Source: Erinaceus europaeus
Lineage: Eukaryota > Chordata > Mammalia > Eulipotyphla > Erinaceidae
DNA: 64,000 bases
Direction of reading: 5' to 3'
NCBI RefSeq assembly: GCF_950295315.1
Contig: NC_080176.1
Coordinates: 34,871,006-34,935,005 of the forward strand
The notes under the pieces are model-generated. The model ran no database searches. It was not told the DNA's origin and was given only the letters and a program-made list of their open reading frames with translations. Shown here in pieces: positions 1 through 10,509 of this stretch. A program made the translations under genes and the position numbers. Every line of letters starts with the position of its first letter. Position 1 is the first letter of the stretch.

Positions 1-670
1 CATTTATTTTATGCCAGAGCAAAAGAAGTAAGAGCACCACTTCTGCACCTCTGGTCCTTGAGTTTGCAAGTCCTGTTCTTTACAAGGAGCTATTTCCCCA
101 CAAACATAGGTGTGTTTTAAGCAACCACAGTTGCTAGTTGTGCCCCCAGCCCCTCCAGTCTGCCTACTGCTGCTGGAGGACTGTTCAGGGAGCTACCCAG
201 GCCTGGGCTGGGGGGAGATGCCCTCAGAACAAATGCCAATTAATGTATTCATTTCATTTCTAACTTACATTTATTTTATTTATTGCCTACAAAGAATACA
301 AACACACGCACAAGCACACTACTTTTCTTTCTCTGCCCTAAGGTGAAATTCAGTGGAAAGCCACTCAGCATCTGAAAGAGAACTTTGACAAAGCAAAGCA
401 GACTAAGAACAGGTTCTGCTGCCTTCAGCTCACCTTGAGCCTCAGCCAAGCCCTACAGGCTGGGACCATGTACGGAGGGCACATTTGCTGCATGCTATTT
501 GCTCAGCAGAAGCCTGCCTGAAGCACATGTCTGTTGGTGAGAACTCTGCCTGAAAAAGTCAACAGAAAGCTTCTGGTTGATTCTCTAGAAACACTGGACT
601 GCTGATTCCCTTAGTGCAGACAAGACTTCCTGTCTTCCATTAGCAGTTTCACAGAGTGGAACAAGGATTG
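1..670. other. Unique or unrecognised DNA
   Basis: No repeat family, convincing exon or RNA gene is seen. The short open frames lack any recognisable domain. Confidence 0.5.
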
Positions 671-673
671 CTG

Positions 674-700
674 CCCCCCCCCCCCCCCACACACACACAG
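674..700. repeat. C-run followed by (CA)n
   Basis: A run of about 15 C is followed directly by a short AC dinucleotide tract. This is simple sequence, probably length-variable. Confidence 0.9.
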
Positions 701-827
701 CCTGTAGTCCAGGTGTATTGCTAACTGCAGGGTTTTCCTACAGGGGAGGAGCTAAGAAGCCCTTTTGACAAGTGGCCTCCCCAAGCTGCTGCTGTGGGAC
801 TGGTTCCCTCTTTTCCTTCTTTCTTTT

Positions 828-889
828 CCTTCCTTCCTTCCTTCCTTCCTTCCTTCCTTCCTTCCTTCCTTCCTTCCTTATTTCCTTCC
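828..889. repeat. (CCTT)n microsatellite
   Basis: About 14 tandem tetranucleotide units with few interruptions. It abuts the T-rich tail side of the next SINE, so it probably grew from that tail. Confidence 0.9.
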
Positions 890-900
890 TCCCTTCTCTC

Positions 901-1086
901 TTTTTAAAATTCATTTTATTTCTTTTACTTAATAAGAGAAACATTGAGAGGGAAGAAAGGAGATAGAGTGAGGAAGAAAAAGGCACCTGTAGCACTACTT
1001 TACCACTCATGAAGCTTCTTCTGCAAACAGTCTTGATTCTTTGTGCATGATAATTTTTGTGTTCCACAGAGTGTGTCACCACCCAG
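901..1086 (-). mobile_element. SINE-B, old, minus strand
   Basis: In minus orientation it shows the family layout: A-rich tail at the low coordinate, then the GAGAG-rich region, then the 'cacctgtagcac..cttcaccac' core. The tRNA-like head is strongly diverged, which suggests an old copy. Confidence 0.7.
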
Positions 1087-1087
1087 T

Positions 1088-1294
1088 CCTTCTTTTTTTT
1101 AATAGAGGGGGAGAGAGACAGAGAGAGAGACAGAGAGAGAGAGACCCACAGTACTATACTACTTGTGCAGTAGTATAGTACTATTGCTCAGTACTATACT
1201 ACTTGTGTAGCTTCCTCCTGCAGGTGGGGACTGGGGGCTTGAACCTCTTTGCATGGTAACATGTATGCTGTACTGGGTATACCACAACCTGACC
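1088..1294 (-). mobile_element. SINE-B with internal rearrangement
   Basis: The tail, GA-rich region and 'cctgcaggtggggactgggggcttgaacc' core are intact. Where other copies read a short 'acctgtagcactgcttcaccacttgtgaagc' stretch, this one carries about 40 extra nucleotides made of direct and inverted copies of a 14-mer (1150-1203). Confidence 0.85.
1150..1203. repeat. 14-mer in direct-inverted-direct array
   Basis: AGTACTATACTACT occurs at 1150-1163, its exact reverse complement at 1169-1182, and the direct copy again at 1190-1203. The pattern looks like replication template switching inside a SINE. Confidence 0.9.
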
Positions 1295-1850
1295 CCAGGT
1301 TGTGGGGCTGAAGTCAGACAGAATACTTAAATGACTGAATGGACAAGTAGATTCTGAGGAGCAGTAAAAGATGGGGGGGGGCTATTTATTGGCAACAGAA
1401 ATGCAAATATGTTGTTAGCTCAGGTTTAAAGCTTGGTCAATGATTACATATTTTTATTATTTACCTGTTTTTTAAAAAAAAAAAAAAACCTTTTTTTAAA
1501 AAAGAAGGACACTTGATGTTCTTCTTAATAGGTGTGCTTCATGATCTTGTGGCCATGTTGGGTGATCTGAAATGTCTGGCTTCTGGGCTGGCCTGGGGAA
1601 TCAGGAGTCTAAGGGGTACAGACCTTGGTTGGAAAGAGGGTCTGTCAGATCAGAAAGTTCCAAGTCACAAGGAGGCTGTAGCCCAAGGTAATTCTCCCAG
1701 CCTCCAGATGACAAAGGTTGCATTTACACCTGGCCAGGAGGTTTAATCATCTACCATTTCCAAACACAGCAGGCTAACAACCGGCTGGGCTGAAAATCAT
1801 AAATGAACAACATAGAAAAAAATCACCAGCATAAAACAGTGCAGGGGAAA
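1295..1850. other. Unique or unrecognised DNA
   Basis: Contains only a short G-run and an A/T-rich patch near 1440-1505. No exon-like or repeat-like structure is recognised. Confidence 0.45.
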
Positions 1851-1864
1851 GAAGGGAGAAGTAA

Positions 1865-2091
1865 GGGGCCAGGTGGTGGTGCACCTGGTTGAGTGCACAC
1901 AGTACAATGTATAAAGACCTGGGTTTGAGCCCCAGGTCCCCACCTGCAGGGGAGAAGCTTTGCATGTGGTGAGGCAGGGTTGCAGGTGTCTCTCTGCCCT
2001 TTCCCTCTCTATTTCCCCCTTCCCTCTTGATTTCTGGCTGTTTCTATCCAATAAATAAATAAATACAATAAATTTGAAAAAAAAAAAAGAA
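1865..2091 (+). mobile_element. SINE-B, full length with TSD
   Basis: The tRNA-like head begins GGGGCCAGGTGGTGG and the tail is CCAATAAATAAATAAATAC followed by an A-run. It is flanked by the 13-bp direct repeat GAAGGGAGAAGTA (1851-1863 and 2092-2104), so both ends are well placed. Confidence 0.95.
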
Positions 2092-2579
2092 GAAGGGAGA
2101 AGTAGCTCAGAGTCTGCTCCAGGCACCTCTGGTTGCAGGCCCTGAGGTAGGGTCCTTGAAAGGAGTCAGGAATAAAGCTATCAAGATGCGGCTTCTTGAT
2201 GAAGGGACCATATGGACAGGATTCTGGGGTCTGGGTCATTGGGTGGGGTTCACTGGTTGAGCAGCTATAAATGAGTATCCCTGTTTGTGAACATTGGGTC
2301 ATGGGTGAGAATCCATGGGGGCAAGAAGAGGAGGGATTGGTGACGGTCTAGAAGAGGGACTGAACCAGTGTTCTCCAGACAAGCACAAGCAGCATATCTT
2401 GTTCTAACTAGACAAGCCACAGCCCCATGAGGGCATGGCCACCTGTGTCCTTCTCACCATGGCTGTGAGGTCTCTAAACTGAGATCTTCCTGGGGGGACT
2501 TAAAGAAAAGGCTGTGCCATGTTCTTAGTTCTTAGATAGCACTGCTTTCTGGTCAGAGGAGGCTGATCTGTCTGTTTGT

Positions 2580-2790
2580 CACTAGGTCAGCAGTCTGGTA
2601 CAGTGTTGCATGCATCTCTGTCTTGTGCTAGCCCACCTGGGCTCCAATCTCAGCTCCAGCACTCACTCTGGGTCTGGGCAAATAACTTTGACTCTCTAAG
2701 CCTCTGTTTTTTTCATCTGTAAAAGTGAATGGTAACAGATCCTGCCTCAGAAGGTTAAATGAAATGGTGTGTCCTTGTTACCTTGTAGAA
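2580..2790 (-). mobile_element. MIR, minus strand
   Basis: It reads as the reverse complement of the MIR core: the segments resembling 'ctgggcaaataactt', 'ctctaagcctctgttt' and 'catctgtaaaa' are in the expected order and spacing. This is an ancient mammalian SINE, heavily diverged. Confidence 0.8.
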
Positions 2791-2803
2791 AAATGCAATT
2801 CAA

Positions 2804-2940
2804 GGGCTGGGGGAGAACAGCATAGAGGTTTATGGAACAGTCTTTCATGTCTGAGCCTCTGAAGTCCTAGGTTCAATCCCTGGCACCACCAAAAACCATA
2901 ACTGAGCAGTGCTCTGTTGGAGAAAAAAAGAAAAAGTTGA
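2804..2940 (+). mobile_element. SINE-C
   Basis: Head with 'cagcatagaggtttatgg', B-box-like 'ggttcaatccctggcaccacc', and the 'ctgagcagtgctctg' motif before an A-rich tail. Moderately diverged. Confidence 0.85.
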
Positions 2941-2969
2941 AGAAGGAGGAGGAGCTAGAGGAGGAGGAG

Positions 2970-3178
2970 GGTGAGTGGTGCCACAACTAGTTAACTGTAC
3001 ATGTTAGTGTGTGCTAGGACCTGGATTCAAGGCCTTGGTCCCCACCTGCAGGGCAGAAGCCTCAGAAATGAAGCAGTGCTGTGAGTGTCTCTCTCTTTAC
3101 CTTTTAATGACCCCCTTCCCTCTCAATTTCTCTTTATATATATATATGTAGTAAATAAATAAAAGATTAAAAAATCTC
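2970..3178 (+). mobile_element. SINE-B, diverged
   Basis: The core 'ggtccccacctgcagggcagaagc' and a pyrimidine-rich stretch lead into a TAAATAAATAAAAG tail. The head is degraded. Confidence 0.8.
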
Positions 3179-3193
3179 TCAAAAAATAAAAAA

Positions 3194-3355
3194 GGGGCTG
3201 AGGATAATAGCATAATGGCTATTGAAAAGACATTCATGCTTAAGGCTCTAAGGTCTTAGGTTCAATCCCCAGCCCCACCAACCATCATAAACCAGAACTG
3301 AACAGTGCTTTAATATCTCTCTCATTAAAATAAATAAAATATTTTTAAACATTAA
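3194..3355 (+). mobile_element. SINE-C, diverged
   Basis: Contains 'gataatagcataatggctattg' and 'ggttcaatccccagccccacca', ending in an AAATAAAATA tail. It lies just downstream of the previous SINE's A-rich tail. Confidence 0.8.
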
Positions 3356-3574
3356 AAAAGAAACTGATTTTGAAAAATGCTATTATCTCTATGTTGATGG
3401 TGTTGGAGCATGATGTGTGTGGACTGGTGTCCATAGGAGGGTGACTGTATATTAATTGTTTACATATTACTTTGGACACATTGAATGAGAGCCATAGTTC
3501 CTCACTGATAAATAGGATATCCACAATAAAGTTTTTTTTTATGGCAGAGGGAAGATTGAATTTTCAGGCCATTA

Positions 3575-3760
3575 GCAATAAATATTATTGAATGTCTGCA
3601 CATGACATTCTGGGTAGTACAAAGACGTGGCAGAATTAGAACCAGGCCCTCCTCTCAATAAATTTACCATCTTGATAGGGAGCAAGGCATACATGTAAAT
3701 AGATAACTAACAACAAGATAACATATGTCAAATGCCAAATGAGTTGGATTGTAGAACAAA
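3575..3760 (+). mobile_element. Ancient repeat, MIR/L2-like
   Basis: The text 'aataaatattattgaatgtctgcacatg' followed by 'ccctcctctcaataaatttaccatc' resembles the widespread mammalian MIR/L2-type pattern. Too diverged to assign firmly. Confidence 0.4.
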
Positions 3761-3844
3761 TGTATTAGTGTCTTATCTCTTCTACTAACTCTGTGTAGAC
3801 AGAAACCACATCTGTCTTACAACAATATTCCCTTAACCCACATC

Positions 3845-4345
3845 TGCATCATAGTTAAGACTTGATGAATATTTACTATGGCTCAGGCTATGTTCTAGGA
3901 CCTTTTTGGGTGTTAACTTCTATAAGCTTATAGCTTAAGCTAGCATGTAGTTGTTATCAACAGCTCTGCTTTACTTCTTTTTTTAAAACTTTATTTTTTT
4001 TCCTTTTATTTGCTAGGGCAGAGAGAAAGTGGGAGGGGAGGGGGGGGTAGAGAGAGACAAATAAATAGATAAGTAGATAGATACACCTGTAGCACTGCTT
4101 TACCACTTGTGAAGGTTTCCATCTCCCTTCTCCCCTGCAGATAGGCACCAGGGGCTCAGATCCAGGTCTTTGTACATGGTGTGTGCTAAACCAGGTATAC
4201 CATCACCCTGCCCTAACAGCTCTGTTTTCAAGATGAGGAAAGTGAGGCACAGAGACAGGCATACACACCTCTTGTTCAAGATCACACTAGTTCACTCATT
4301 GTCTGCATGTTGGAGCTATGCTGGGAACTTGTCCCCCTTTCTGCT
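3845..4345 (+). mobile_element. MIR, interrupted by a SINE-B
   Basis: MIR-like sequence runs to 3968 and resumes at 4215, where 'caagatgaggaaagtgaggcacagag' is the classic MIR core. A younger minus-strand SINE-B splits it, and the host sequence AACAGCTCTG is repeated on both sides of that insertion. Confidence 0.8.
3969..4214 (-). mobile_element. SINE-B inside a MIR
   Basis: Minus-strand SINE-B with tail near 3975-4010 and head near 4205. The TSD is AACAGCTCTG (3959-3968 and 4215-4224). A GATA-type microsatellite patch (about 4060-4085) has grown within it. Confidence 0.9.
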
Positions 4346-5470
4346 TTCTCCCTGGGCCTGACACAGGACTGACACAGGCAACAGGAAAATATGTCCTAGG
4401 CATTTGCCACAACCTCACCATGTCTTCCCAAAACTCCAGCAATAAGGGTATCATGATATTCATTATAATCAGGAAGGAATATAGGTAAAGGAAAAGTCAC
4501 CTGAGTCTGTTCCTTTCCAGGGAACTAACCTGAATCTGAACTAGTTTGGAGTTGAGAGGACAAAGTTGGGAGGAAAGTTCTTCCTCAGGAAGGAGTGGAT
4601 GCTGAAGGAGTTAGATCCAGATCAGCGGAGAATGTGACAGAGATATAAGTGGACAGAATATAAGATATAAGTGGAGCAGTCTGGTGGGGAGCTGAGCCTC
4701 AGGCTATTTGGAGTAAGTGCCTGTGCTAGTGGACAGTGACTGGTCAGGTGAGAAACAGAGATCTAGGCAAAGTATAGGATGCTCTGGGTAATGGCAGAGG
4801 AAGGGAGACCCTGAAAGAACACACCCCACAGAAGGAAGTTGATTATATTCTGAGTGCTTAGTGTGTGTGGACTGCTAGCTGGGTCCAAGTTTCTGATAAG
4901 CCTGGCAGGGCCTTTAATTTCTTCAAGTCCTAGTTCTATTGAGTCACATAACATCTTTAATCAAGGTCACTGGAAAGTTACACAGTTTGCTTCATATGGC
5001 CCAGGAGAATTTAAAAGCCATGTAGAAAACGTCAGTGTACTCCTGTCCCCTCCTATTTGTACTTTTGAGTTAATGGACACTCTGAAGTTGTACTGCCTTA
5101 TCATTGAGGAAATGGAGCAGGCAGTGAGGCCCAGGGTGTGGACTTTTACAGTAACAGGAGAGCCTGATGCTGCTGACAACTCTCCATCTTAGTGCCAGGT
5201 GCCCTGTCGTTCTAGGCCTCATAGTCTTGGCACTGCAGCTTCTGATTGTACACGTGGTCTTTGACACAGCTGCTCACCACTCTTTATATTTTTCCACTGT
5301 GGAAAAGAGAGTACTAACAATTGTGCACCTTTTGCTCACACGTGCTAGGTGATGAAAAAGGCAGCGTTTTCTGAGGTTCAGTGGGCACATCAGCATCCCA
5401 GGAGCTCAAGTTATAACTCTAAGTGGGACCTAATGATGGAAGTGTTTCTTTACTTGCTTTTCTGTAAAGA
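4346..5470. other. Unique or unrecognised DNA
   Basis: About 1.1 kb without a recognisable repeat or domain-bearing frame. Both strands carry overlapping short open frames, none protein-like. Confidence 0.45.
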
Positions 5471-5474
5471 CAGA

Positions 5475-5695
5475 ATCTCAGGGCACATCCAGTTAAGTAC
5501 AAATGTTACAAAGTCCAAGGATCAAAGTTCAAGCCCCCGCTCTCCACCTGTAGTGGAAAGCTTCACATGCAGTGAAGCAGTATTGAAGATGCCTTTCTCT
5601 CTCCTCTATCTCCCCTCCCCTCTCTATGTATCTCTGTCTCTATCCAAGAAAGAGAGAAAGAAAAAGAAAGAAGAGAGAAAGAATGAAGGAAAAGA
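5475..5695 (+). mobile_element. SINE-B-like, diverged
   Basis: Contains 'caaagttcaagcccccgctctccacctgtagtggaaagctt', followed by a CT-rich region and a purine-rich (GAAA-type) tail to about 5700. Confidence 0.7.
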
Positions 5696-5951
5696 GGAAG
5701 GAGAAACTTTATCCAATACACACACCCCTCTCCCATCAGCTATAGGAGACCTAGAATTGAAGTAGAGGGATAATGGAGTGGGAGAGAGAAATAAAGATAC
5801 TAAGATTGTTTTTTGGGTTTTGTCGGTTATTTTGCTTTTTATGCTTTTTTAAAGTTTAAAATACCATGTAGCTTTTGTATCTTACAACAGTATACATCAA
5901 TTGAAAGCATACAAAATTTTGTCCACATTAACTATCAGAAAGTAGGTCTCT

Positions 5952-6230
5952 GGAAGTTGGGCGGTAGAACAGCAGGTTAAGTGCATGGGGTACCAAGCTC
6001 AAGGACCAGCATGAGGATCCTGGTTTGAACCCCCGGCTCCCCACCTGCAGGGGAGTTGGAAGCAGTGAAGCAGGTCTGCAGGTGTCTATCTTTCTCTCCC
6101 CCCTCTGTCTTCCCCTCCTCTCTCCATTTCTCTCTGTCCTATCCAACAACGACGACATCAATAACTGACAATAATAGCTACAACAATAAAACAGCAAGGG
6201 CAAAATAAATAAATTAAGTAAGTAAGTCTC
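5952..6230 (+). mobile_element. SINE-A, short form
   Basis: Head 'gttgggcggtagaacagcaggttaag', core 'ccccggctccccacctgcagggg', then the 'ctgtcctatccaacaacgacgacatcaataa' middle and an AAATAAAT tail. An imperfect 11-bp TSD, AGTA(G/A)GTCTCT, lies at 5941-5951 and 6231-6241. Confidence 0.95.
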
Positions 6231-6239
6231 TAAGTTAGT

Positions 6240-7110
6240 ATATGACTCTTTGTACTTCTTCTCATTCACTTTGGGACAACACATTTCTTAAAGGAGAAAA
6301 GATACAAATTGCTCTTTGAACTACCAAAACATATTTGCAGAAAGATCCTTTGTAGCTGTTGTTGAATCATTTGTCCTAAGCCTCAGCAAAGTAAAATTTG
6401 AAGTATACATAGTGTTAGTCATGTGGAATTTACAACAGGGGAGCAGACTCCTCAGAAAATATGCTGGGATTGTCTTCCAAACCCCATGTATTTTCCAAAT
6501 GGATATTTGAAAACCTTTGATTAAGTAAGCCAGACTTCTTGTTTTCCTGTCCTCTATCAAGATTCAAACCCAGTTGACCACCCACTGATATGAATCTGTA
6601 AATAGACTAAATTCTCCCTTTGAACACACTGATCCCAAACTTGCTATCTTATGAAAATGTTTGGGAGATGACAACATCAGAAGGCTCAGCAGAGACTAGC
6701 CTGTCTGCCCTTTGCTAAGGAGACCTGGAAGGCTATAGGTCTCTTGGAAAGGAAAAAGAGCACCAGGGAATCAAAGATCACAAACCCAATGAGTCTGGGA
6801 TCCCTGACTCAGCCTCATCACCATGTGGTATGTATGGGTTTGTGAGGTGTGGTGTGTGGTGTGAATGTGTTATACGTGTGGGTTTGTATGTGGATGGTAT
6901 GGGTAGTTCTGTTGTGTGAGGGTATTTGCGTATCTGTGTCAGTATTGGAGGTTGCTAACTCTGCAAAGATATATATTCCCATTTAACTTTGTGCCTTATG
7001 GTGGAGGAATAGAGGTTCTACAAATAAATAGTTAATGGTCATATGACTAGTGTCCATTTTATCCCTTGCTAGTCCCTTCCCTAACCTTCCGGAACTCTAT
7101 ATTCTTCTTC
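6240..7110. other. Unique DNA with a GT-rich patch
   Basis: Mostly unrecognised. About 6822-6940 is a degenerate GT-rich low-complexity region (GTGTGGTGTGTGGTGTG-like). Confidence 0.45.
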
Positions 7111-7111
7111 T

Positions 7112-7245
7112 TCTTTATTTTATTTTAAAATATTTTATTTATTCATTTATTAGTGGGTGGAGACACAGAGAAAGAATCAGAGCATTGCTTTGGCACATGA
7201 ATGCCAGGGATCATGATATCTCAAAGATATATCAAAGTATATCTT
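7112..7245 (-). mobile_element. Diverged tRNA-like SINE (E type)
   Basis: A minus-orientation tail 'aaaatattttatttattcatttatt' is followed by 'aatcagagcattgctttggcacatgaatgccagggatcatg', the reverse of the E-type 'gccagagtgatgctctgg' segment. Confidence 0.6.
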
Positions 7246-7422
7246 TCCTGGTTCCAGATTCTTTAATTTTTTTTTCTTATCTCCCTTCTCTCCATTTCTT
7301 GTTTGAATTTCCCCTCCTTCTCCTAAGTTTCTTATACTACTAAGTTTCTTCCCTTTAATTTCTCTCTTGTTGCTCTCAGTGGTATTATAATCGGAGAGCT
7401 TGAACATGACCCAGAGCATAAT

Positions 7423-7470
7423 GAGAAGCAGTAGTTATAGTCTATGCCATGACTATAACTACTGCTTCTC
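7423..7470. repeat. Perfect 20-bp inverted repeat, 8-nt loop
   Basis: GAGAAGCAGTAGTTATAGTC at 7423-7442 is exactly reverse-complemented at 7451-7470; the loop is TATGCCAT. Perfect arms in otherwise unique DNA imply a recent event or constraint. Confidence 0.95.
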
Positions 7471-8004
7471 TGCTTCTTCTGAGGAGAGGAGGGGATGGGG
7501 AGAGGTGGGGAGGGGAGAGGAGAGGAGAGGAGCTTAGCTTCTTGTAGTACATATGCCAAGGCCTCTGCTTTTGTTCTCTGTTTATATTGTAAGAGCTAAT
7601 AGAGTTGACTGCCATTTGAATTGTTAGTAAGTTGGAAAAGGGCAAAGGAACCAGAAGTGTGACAGTGTTAGTGAGAAGGTTGTGTTGAAGAAAAAAATAA
7701 GTAGTTGCCCGCTTCCCACAATTCAGACTGGCTTGCAATCTCTTTACCTGGTAGATATCTCAGGAAGGCCAGAGTTTATAAATATAAAGAAAAGCTTTAC
7801 ATGCAGTTTTCATAAGGTGTATAGCAGTTACGGAAAGCTGTTTAAAGTGACCAGCTTGGGGATATGAGAGTCTGGAGAAGAAGTGAAAGTCTAAGCCAAG
7901 AACCATATGAATAATTTTTCTAAAGAAAAATTAGAACTTCTTAACCCTATACTACTAGCTATTATCTATCTGACTGTGTTTCTCACCCAATTAGCTCAAT
8001 GGTT
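7471..8004. other. Unique or unrecognised DNA
   Basis: A G-rich purine stretch (about 7480-7535, GGGGAGAGG-like) and otherwise plain sequence. No gene is supported. Confidence 0.45.
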
Positions 8005-8018
8005 AAGACTCTGGGGTG

Positions 8019-8216
8019 GGCCAGGTGGTGGTGCACCTGGTTGAGTGCATATGTTATAATGCAAAAAGACCCAGGTTCAAGCCCCCTGGCCCCACCTGCA
8101 GGGGAAAGCTTCATGAGTGGTGAAGCAGGGCTGTAGGTGTCTCTCTGTCTCTCTCTCTCTCAATATCTGGCTGTATCTATCCAATAAATAAATAAAGCCA
8201 ATAAAAAATTTTAAAA
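8019..8216 (+). mobile_element. SINE-B with 14-bp TSD
   Basis: Head 'ggccaggtggtggtgcacctggttgagtg', tail 'ccaataaataaataaagcc'. It is flanked by AAGACTCTGGGGTG at 8005-8018 and 8217-8230 (perfect), so this copy is relatively young. Confidence 0.97.
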
Positions 8217-8497
8217 AAGACTCTGGGGTGAAAGTTCCAACAAAATAGCATTTATAGTAAAGTGCTCCAGTTGTTATTATCATCTTTACCCACTAAGGGA
8301 GAAGTCCCAGTTCTCTAAAGGAACGCTTATGAGCACATTCCCCTCCCTCATTCAGGGAGTAGTAGAGAAACACAAACATCACCCTGCACAGTCATCATCC
8401 AGGCCAAACCCCCATCTAACTCTGCCTACTTCATAGTGAATCAGGAATTATTTTGAAGGAACATGAGAAAAAGTCTTTTACTGTGACAAACCTTATG

Positions 8498-9478
8498 TCA
8501 GCTATCTATATCAGTGTAAAAAATCAACCCCAAATGGTCTAAAACAATAACCATTTTGATTGAATCCTGACTCTGTATAGCTATGAACTTCCCTCTTAGG
8601 ACTGCTTTAGCTGTGTCCCAAATATTTTGATAGCTTGTGTCTTCATTTTCATTGAACTCTCGAAACATTTTGATTTCTTCCTTGATTTCCTCTTTGACCC
8701 AGAAGTTGTTAAGAAGTGTACTGTTGAGCTTCCACATTTTGGTACTGTTACTAATCTTTTGTTGATTGTTAAGTGTTAGTTTAATTCCACTGTGGTCTGA
8801 GAAGATGCTTGGGATGATTTCAGTGCTCTTGAATAGGCTGATGCTGTCTTTGTGGCCTAACATATGGTCTATCCTTGAGAATGATCCATGTGGATTTGAG
8901 TAAAATGTGTATTCCAGTTTCTTGGGATGAATGACTCTGAAAATGTCCAATAGTTCTAGTTTATCTATCTCTTCATTTAGCTCCCTTATGTCTTTACTGA
9001 TTTTCTTCCTGGATGATCTGTCAAGTTGAGAGAGTGGGGTGTTGAAGTCCCCTACTATGATTGTGTTACTGTTAATATATTGCTGTAGCTCTTTCAGTAG
9101 AAGTTTGATGTATTTAGATGGCTTCTCATTGGGTGCATATATATTAATAATTGTTAAGTCCTCTTGATTGACTGATCCTCTGAGCATTAAGTAGTGTCCA
9201 TTCCTATCTTTTTTAATCTTATCTATTTTAAAGTCTATCATGTCAGATATGAGAATAGCTGTTCCTGCCCTTTTTTGTGGGCCATTGGCTTGAATGATAG
9301 TTTTCCATCCTTTCACTTTAAGTCTGTGTTTGTCTTGTTGCGTTAGGTGAGTTTCCTGTAGACAACATATTGTTGGGTTGTGTTTTCTGATCCATCTTCC
9401 TACTCTGTGTCTTTTAATAGGTGAATTCAGGCCATTCACATTTATTGATATCAAAGATTGAAGATATTTTAACGCCAT
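8498..9478 (-). CDS. L1 ORF2 endonuclease domain, C-terminally truncated chimera
   Basis: A 326-residue frame. Residues 1-300 are the L1 ORF2 apurinic-like endonuclease domain plus linker, which nicks target DNA during target-primed reverse transcription. By comparison with human L1 numbering minus one, the catalytic set is intact: N13 in SINVNGLN, E42 in QETH, D144 and N146 in GDFN, D204 in RIDH, D228 and H229 in SDH. The element breaks at ...AVLRGKFIA, and about 26 residues after that come from flanking host DNA up to a stop at 8498. The reverse transcriptase and Cys-rich domains are absent, whereas full ORF2 is usually about 1275 residues. Whether it is expressed is unknown. Confidence 0.85.
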   Translation of the reverse strand: MALKYLQSLISINVNGLNSPIKRHRVGRWIRKHNPTICCLQETHLTQQDKHRLKVKGWKTIIQANGPQKRAGTAILISDMIDFKIDKIKKDRNGHYLMLRGSVNQEDLTIINIYAPNEKPSKYIKLLLKELQQYINSNTIIVGDFNTPLSQLDRSSRKKISKDIRELNEEIDKLELLDIFRVIHPKKLEYTFYSNPHGSFSRIDHMLGHKDSISLFKSTEIIPSIFSDHSGIKLTLNNQQKISNSTKMWKLNSTLLNNFWVKEEIKEEIKMFREFNENEDTSYQNIWDTAKAVLRGKFIAIQSQDSIKMVIVLDHLGLIFYTDIDS

Positions 9479-9534
9479 TCTTGTAGAGTTTTAGAGTGTT
9501 TTGATATATGTTCTATTTGTGGTGGTCTGGTTGT

Positions 9535-10509
9535 TTATAGGAAACCTTTCAGAACTTCTTTCAAGGCAGGCTTGGTGATGGTTGCTTCCTTCAATTGTTG
9601 CTTGTCTGAGAAGGTTTTGATGCTTCCATCTAGTCTGAATGTCAATCTAGCAGGATATAGTATTCTTGGCTGAAAGCCTTTCTCATTGAGCACTCGATAG
9701 ATATCTTGCCATTCTCTTCTGGCCTGTAGTGTTTGTATGGAGAAGTCTGCTGCTAATCTTATGGGTTTTCCTTTGTAGGTGACTCTTTGTTTTTCTCTTG
9801 CAGCCTTGAGGATCCTTTCTTTATCCTTATTCCTTTCCAATCTAAGTATGACATGTCTTGGTGTCTTTAGGTCTGTGTTAATTCTGTTTGGGACCCTCTG
9901 GGCTTCTTGAATCTTTATGTCTTTGGTGTTGTCTAGACTAGAGAAATTTTCAGCTATTATGGCCTGGAGAACGCTTTCTTCCTCCCCTTCTCTTTCTTCC
10001 TCTGGTAAGCCAATAATGCGTATATTGTTTCTTTTGAAGTCATCCCATAGGACTCTGTTGTTGTTTTCAGCATCTCTTAATCTCTTTTTGAGATCTCTTA
10101 CTTCTTTTTTAGTTGTCTCTAATTCATCCTCAATCTTGCTAATTCTGTCTTCAGCCTCATTGATTCTATTCTCTCTGCCCTCTACTGCTTTCTGGAGTTC
10201 ATCTATTTTGTTGCCCTGCTCTGATACTGTTTTAGCTTGTTCAGCTAGTTGCCTTCTTAGCTCAGCAATTTCAGCTTTCAGCTCTCTAATAACCATGAGA
10301 TTATTAGAATTTTCTTCCATATTCTCATTTGTTGTTCCTGCAGTTCTGATTACAATTTTTTCAAATTCTTTACTCACTCCTGTTATTATTTCCTTAGCTA
10401 ATGTTTGCATGTTGAACTCGTTGTTTTGTGCTTCGCCCTCTGGAGGACTTTTAGCTGGACTCTTGTCCTGGTTCGAGTCTCCATTATTTTTTCTTGTTGT
10501 TTTAACCAT
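9535..10509 (-). CDS. L1 ORF1p, complete
   Basis: A 324-residue intact frame for the L1 RNA-binding nucleic-acid chaperone, which coats L1 RNA as trimers in cytoplasmic particles. The N-terminus is Lys/Asn-rich and polar. A heptad-like coiled coil spans about residues 69-145 (ELKAEIAELRRQL...). The RRM-type region begins at NNIRIIGLPEEE (161) and includes PRHVILRLERNKDKERIL (207-224). The C-terminal domain contains RILYPARLTF (262-271). It is slightly shorter at the C-terminus than human ORF1p (338 residues). It precedes ORF2 by 56 nt, the usual L1 order. The absence of stops or frameshifts suggests a fairly young insertion. Confidence 0.93.
   Translation of the reverse strand: MVKTTRKNNGDSNQDKSPAKSPPEGEAQNNEFNMQTLAKEIITGVSKEFEKIVIRTAGTTNENMEENSNNLMVIRELKAEIAELRRQLAEQAKTVSEQGNKIDELQKAVEGRENRINEAEDRISKIEDELETTKKEVRDLKKRLRDAENNNRVLWDDFKRNNIRIIGLPEEEREGEEESVLQAIIAENFSSLDNTKDIKIQEAQRVPNRINTDLKTPRHVILRLERNKDKERILKAAREKQRVTYKGKPIRLAADFSIQTLQARREWQDIYRVLNEKGFQPRILYPARLTFRLDGSIKTFSDKQQLKEATITKPALKEVLKGFL

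Noticed and set aside
738..1082. Open frames made of Lys/Glu/Arg or Ser/Phe repeats
   Set aside because: Translations of the CCTT microsatellite and SINE purine tracts.
5952..6030. tRNA genes at SINE heads throughout
   Set aside because: The heads have A- and B-box-like motifs but no intact cloverleaf; they are SINE promoters.
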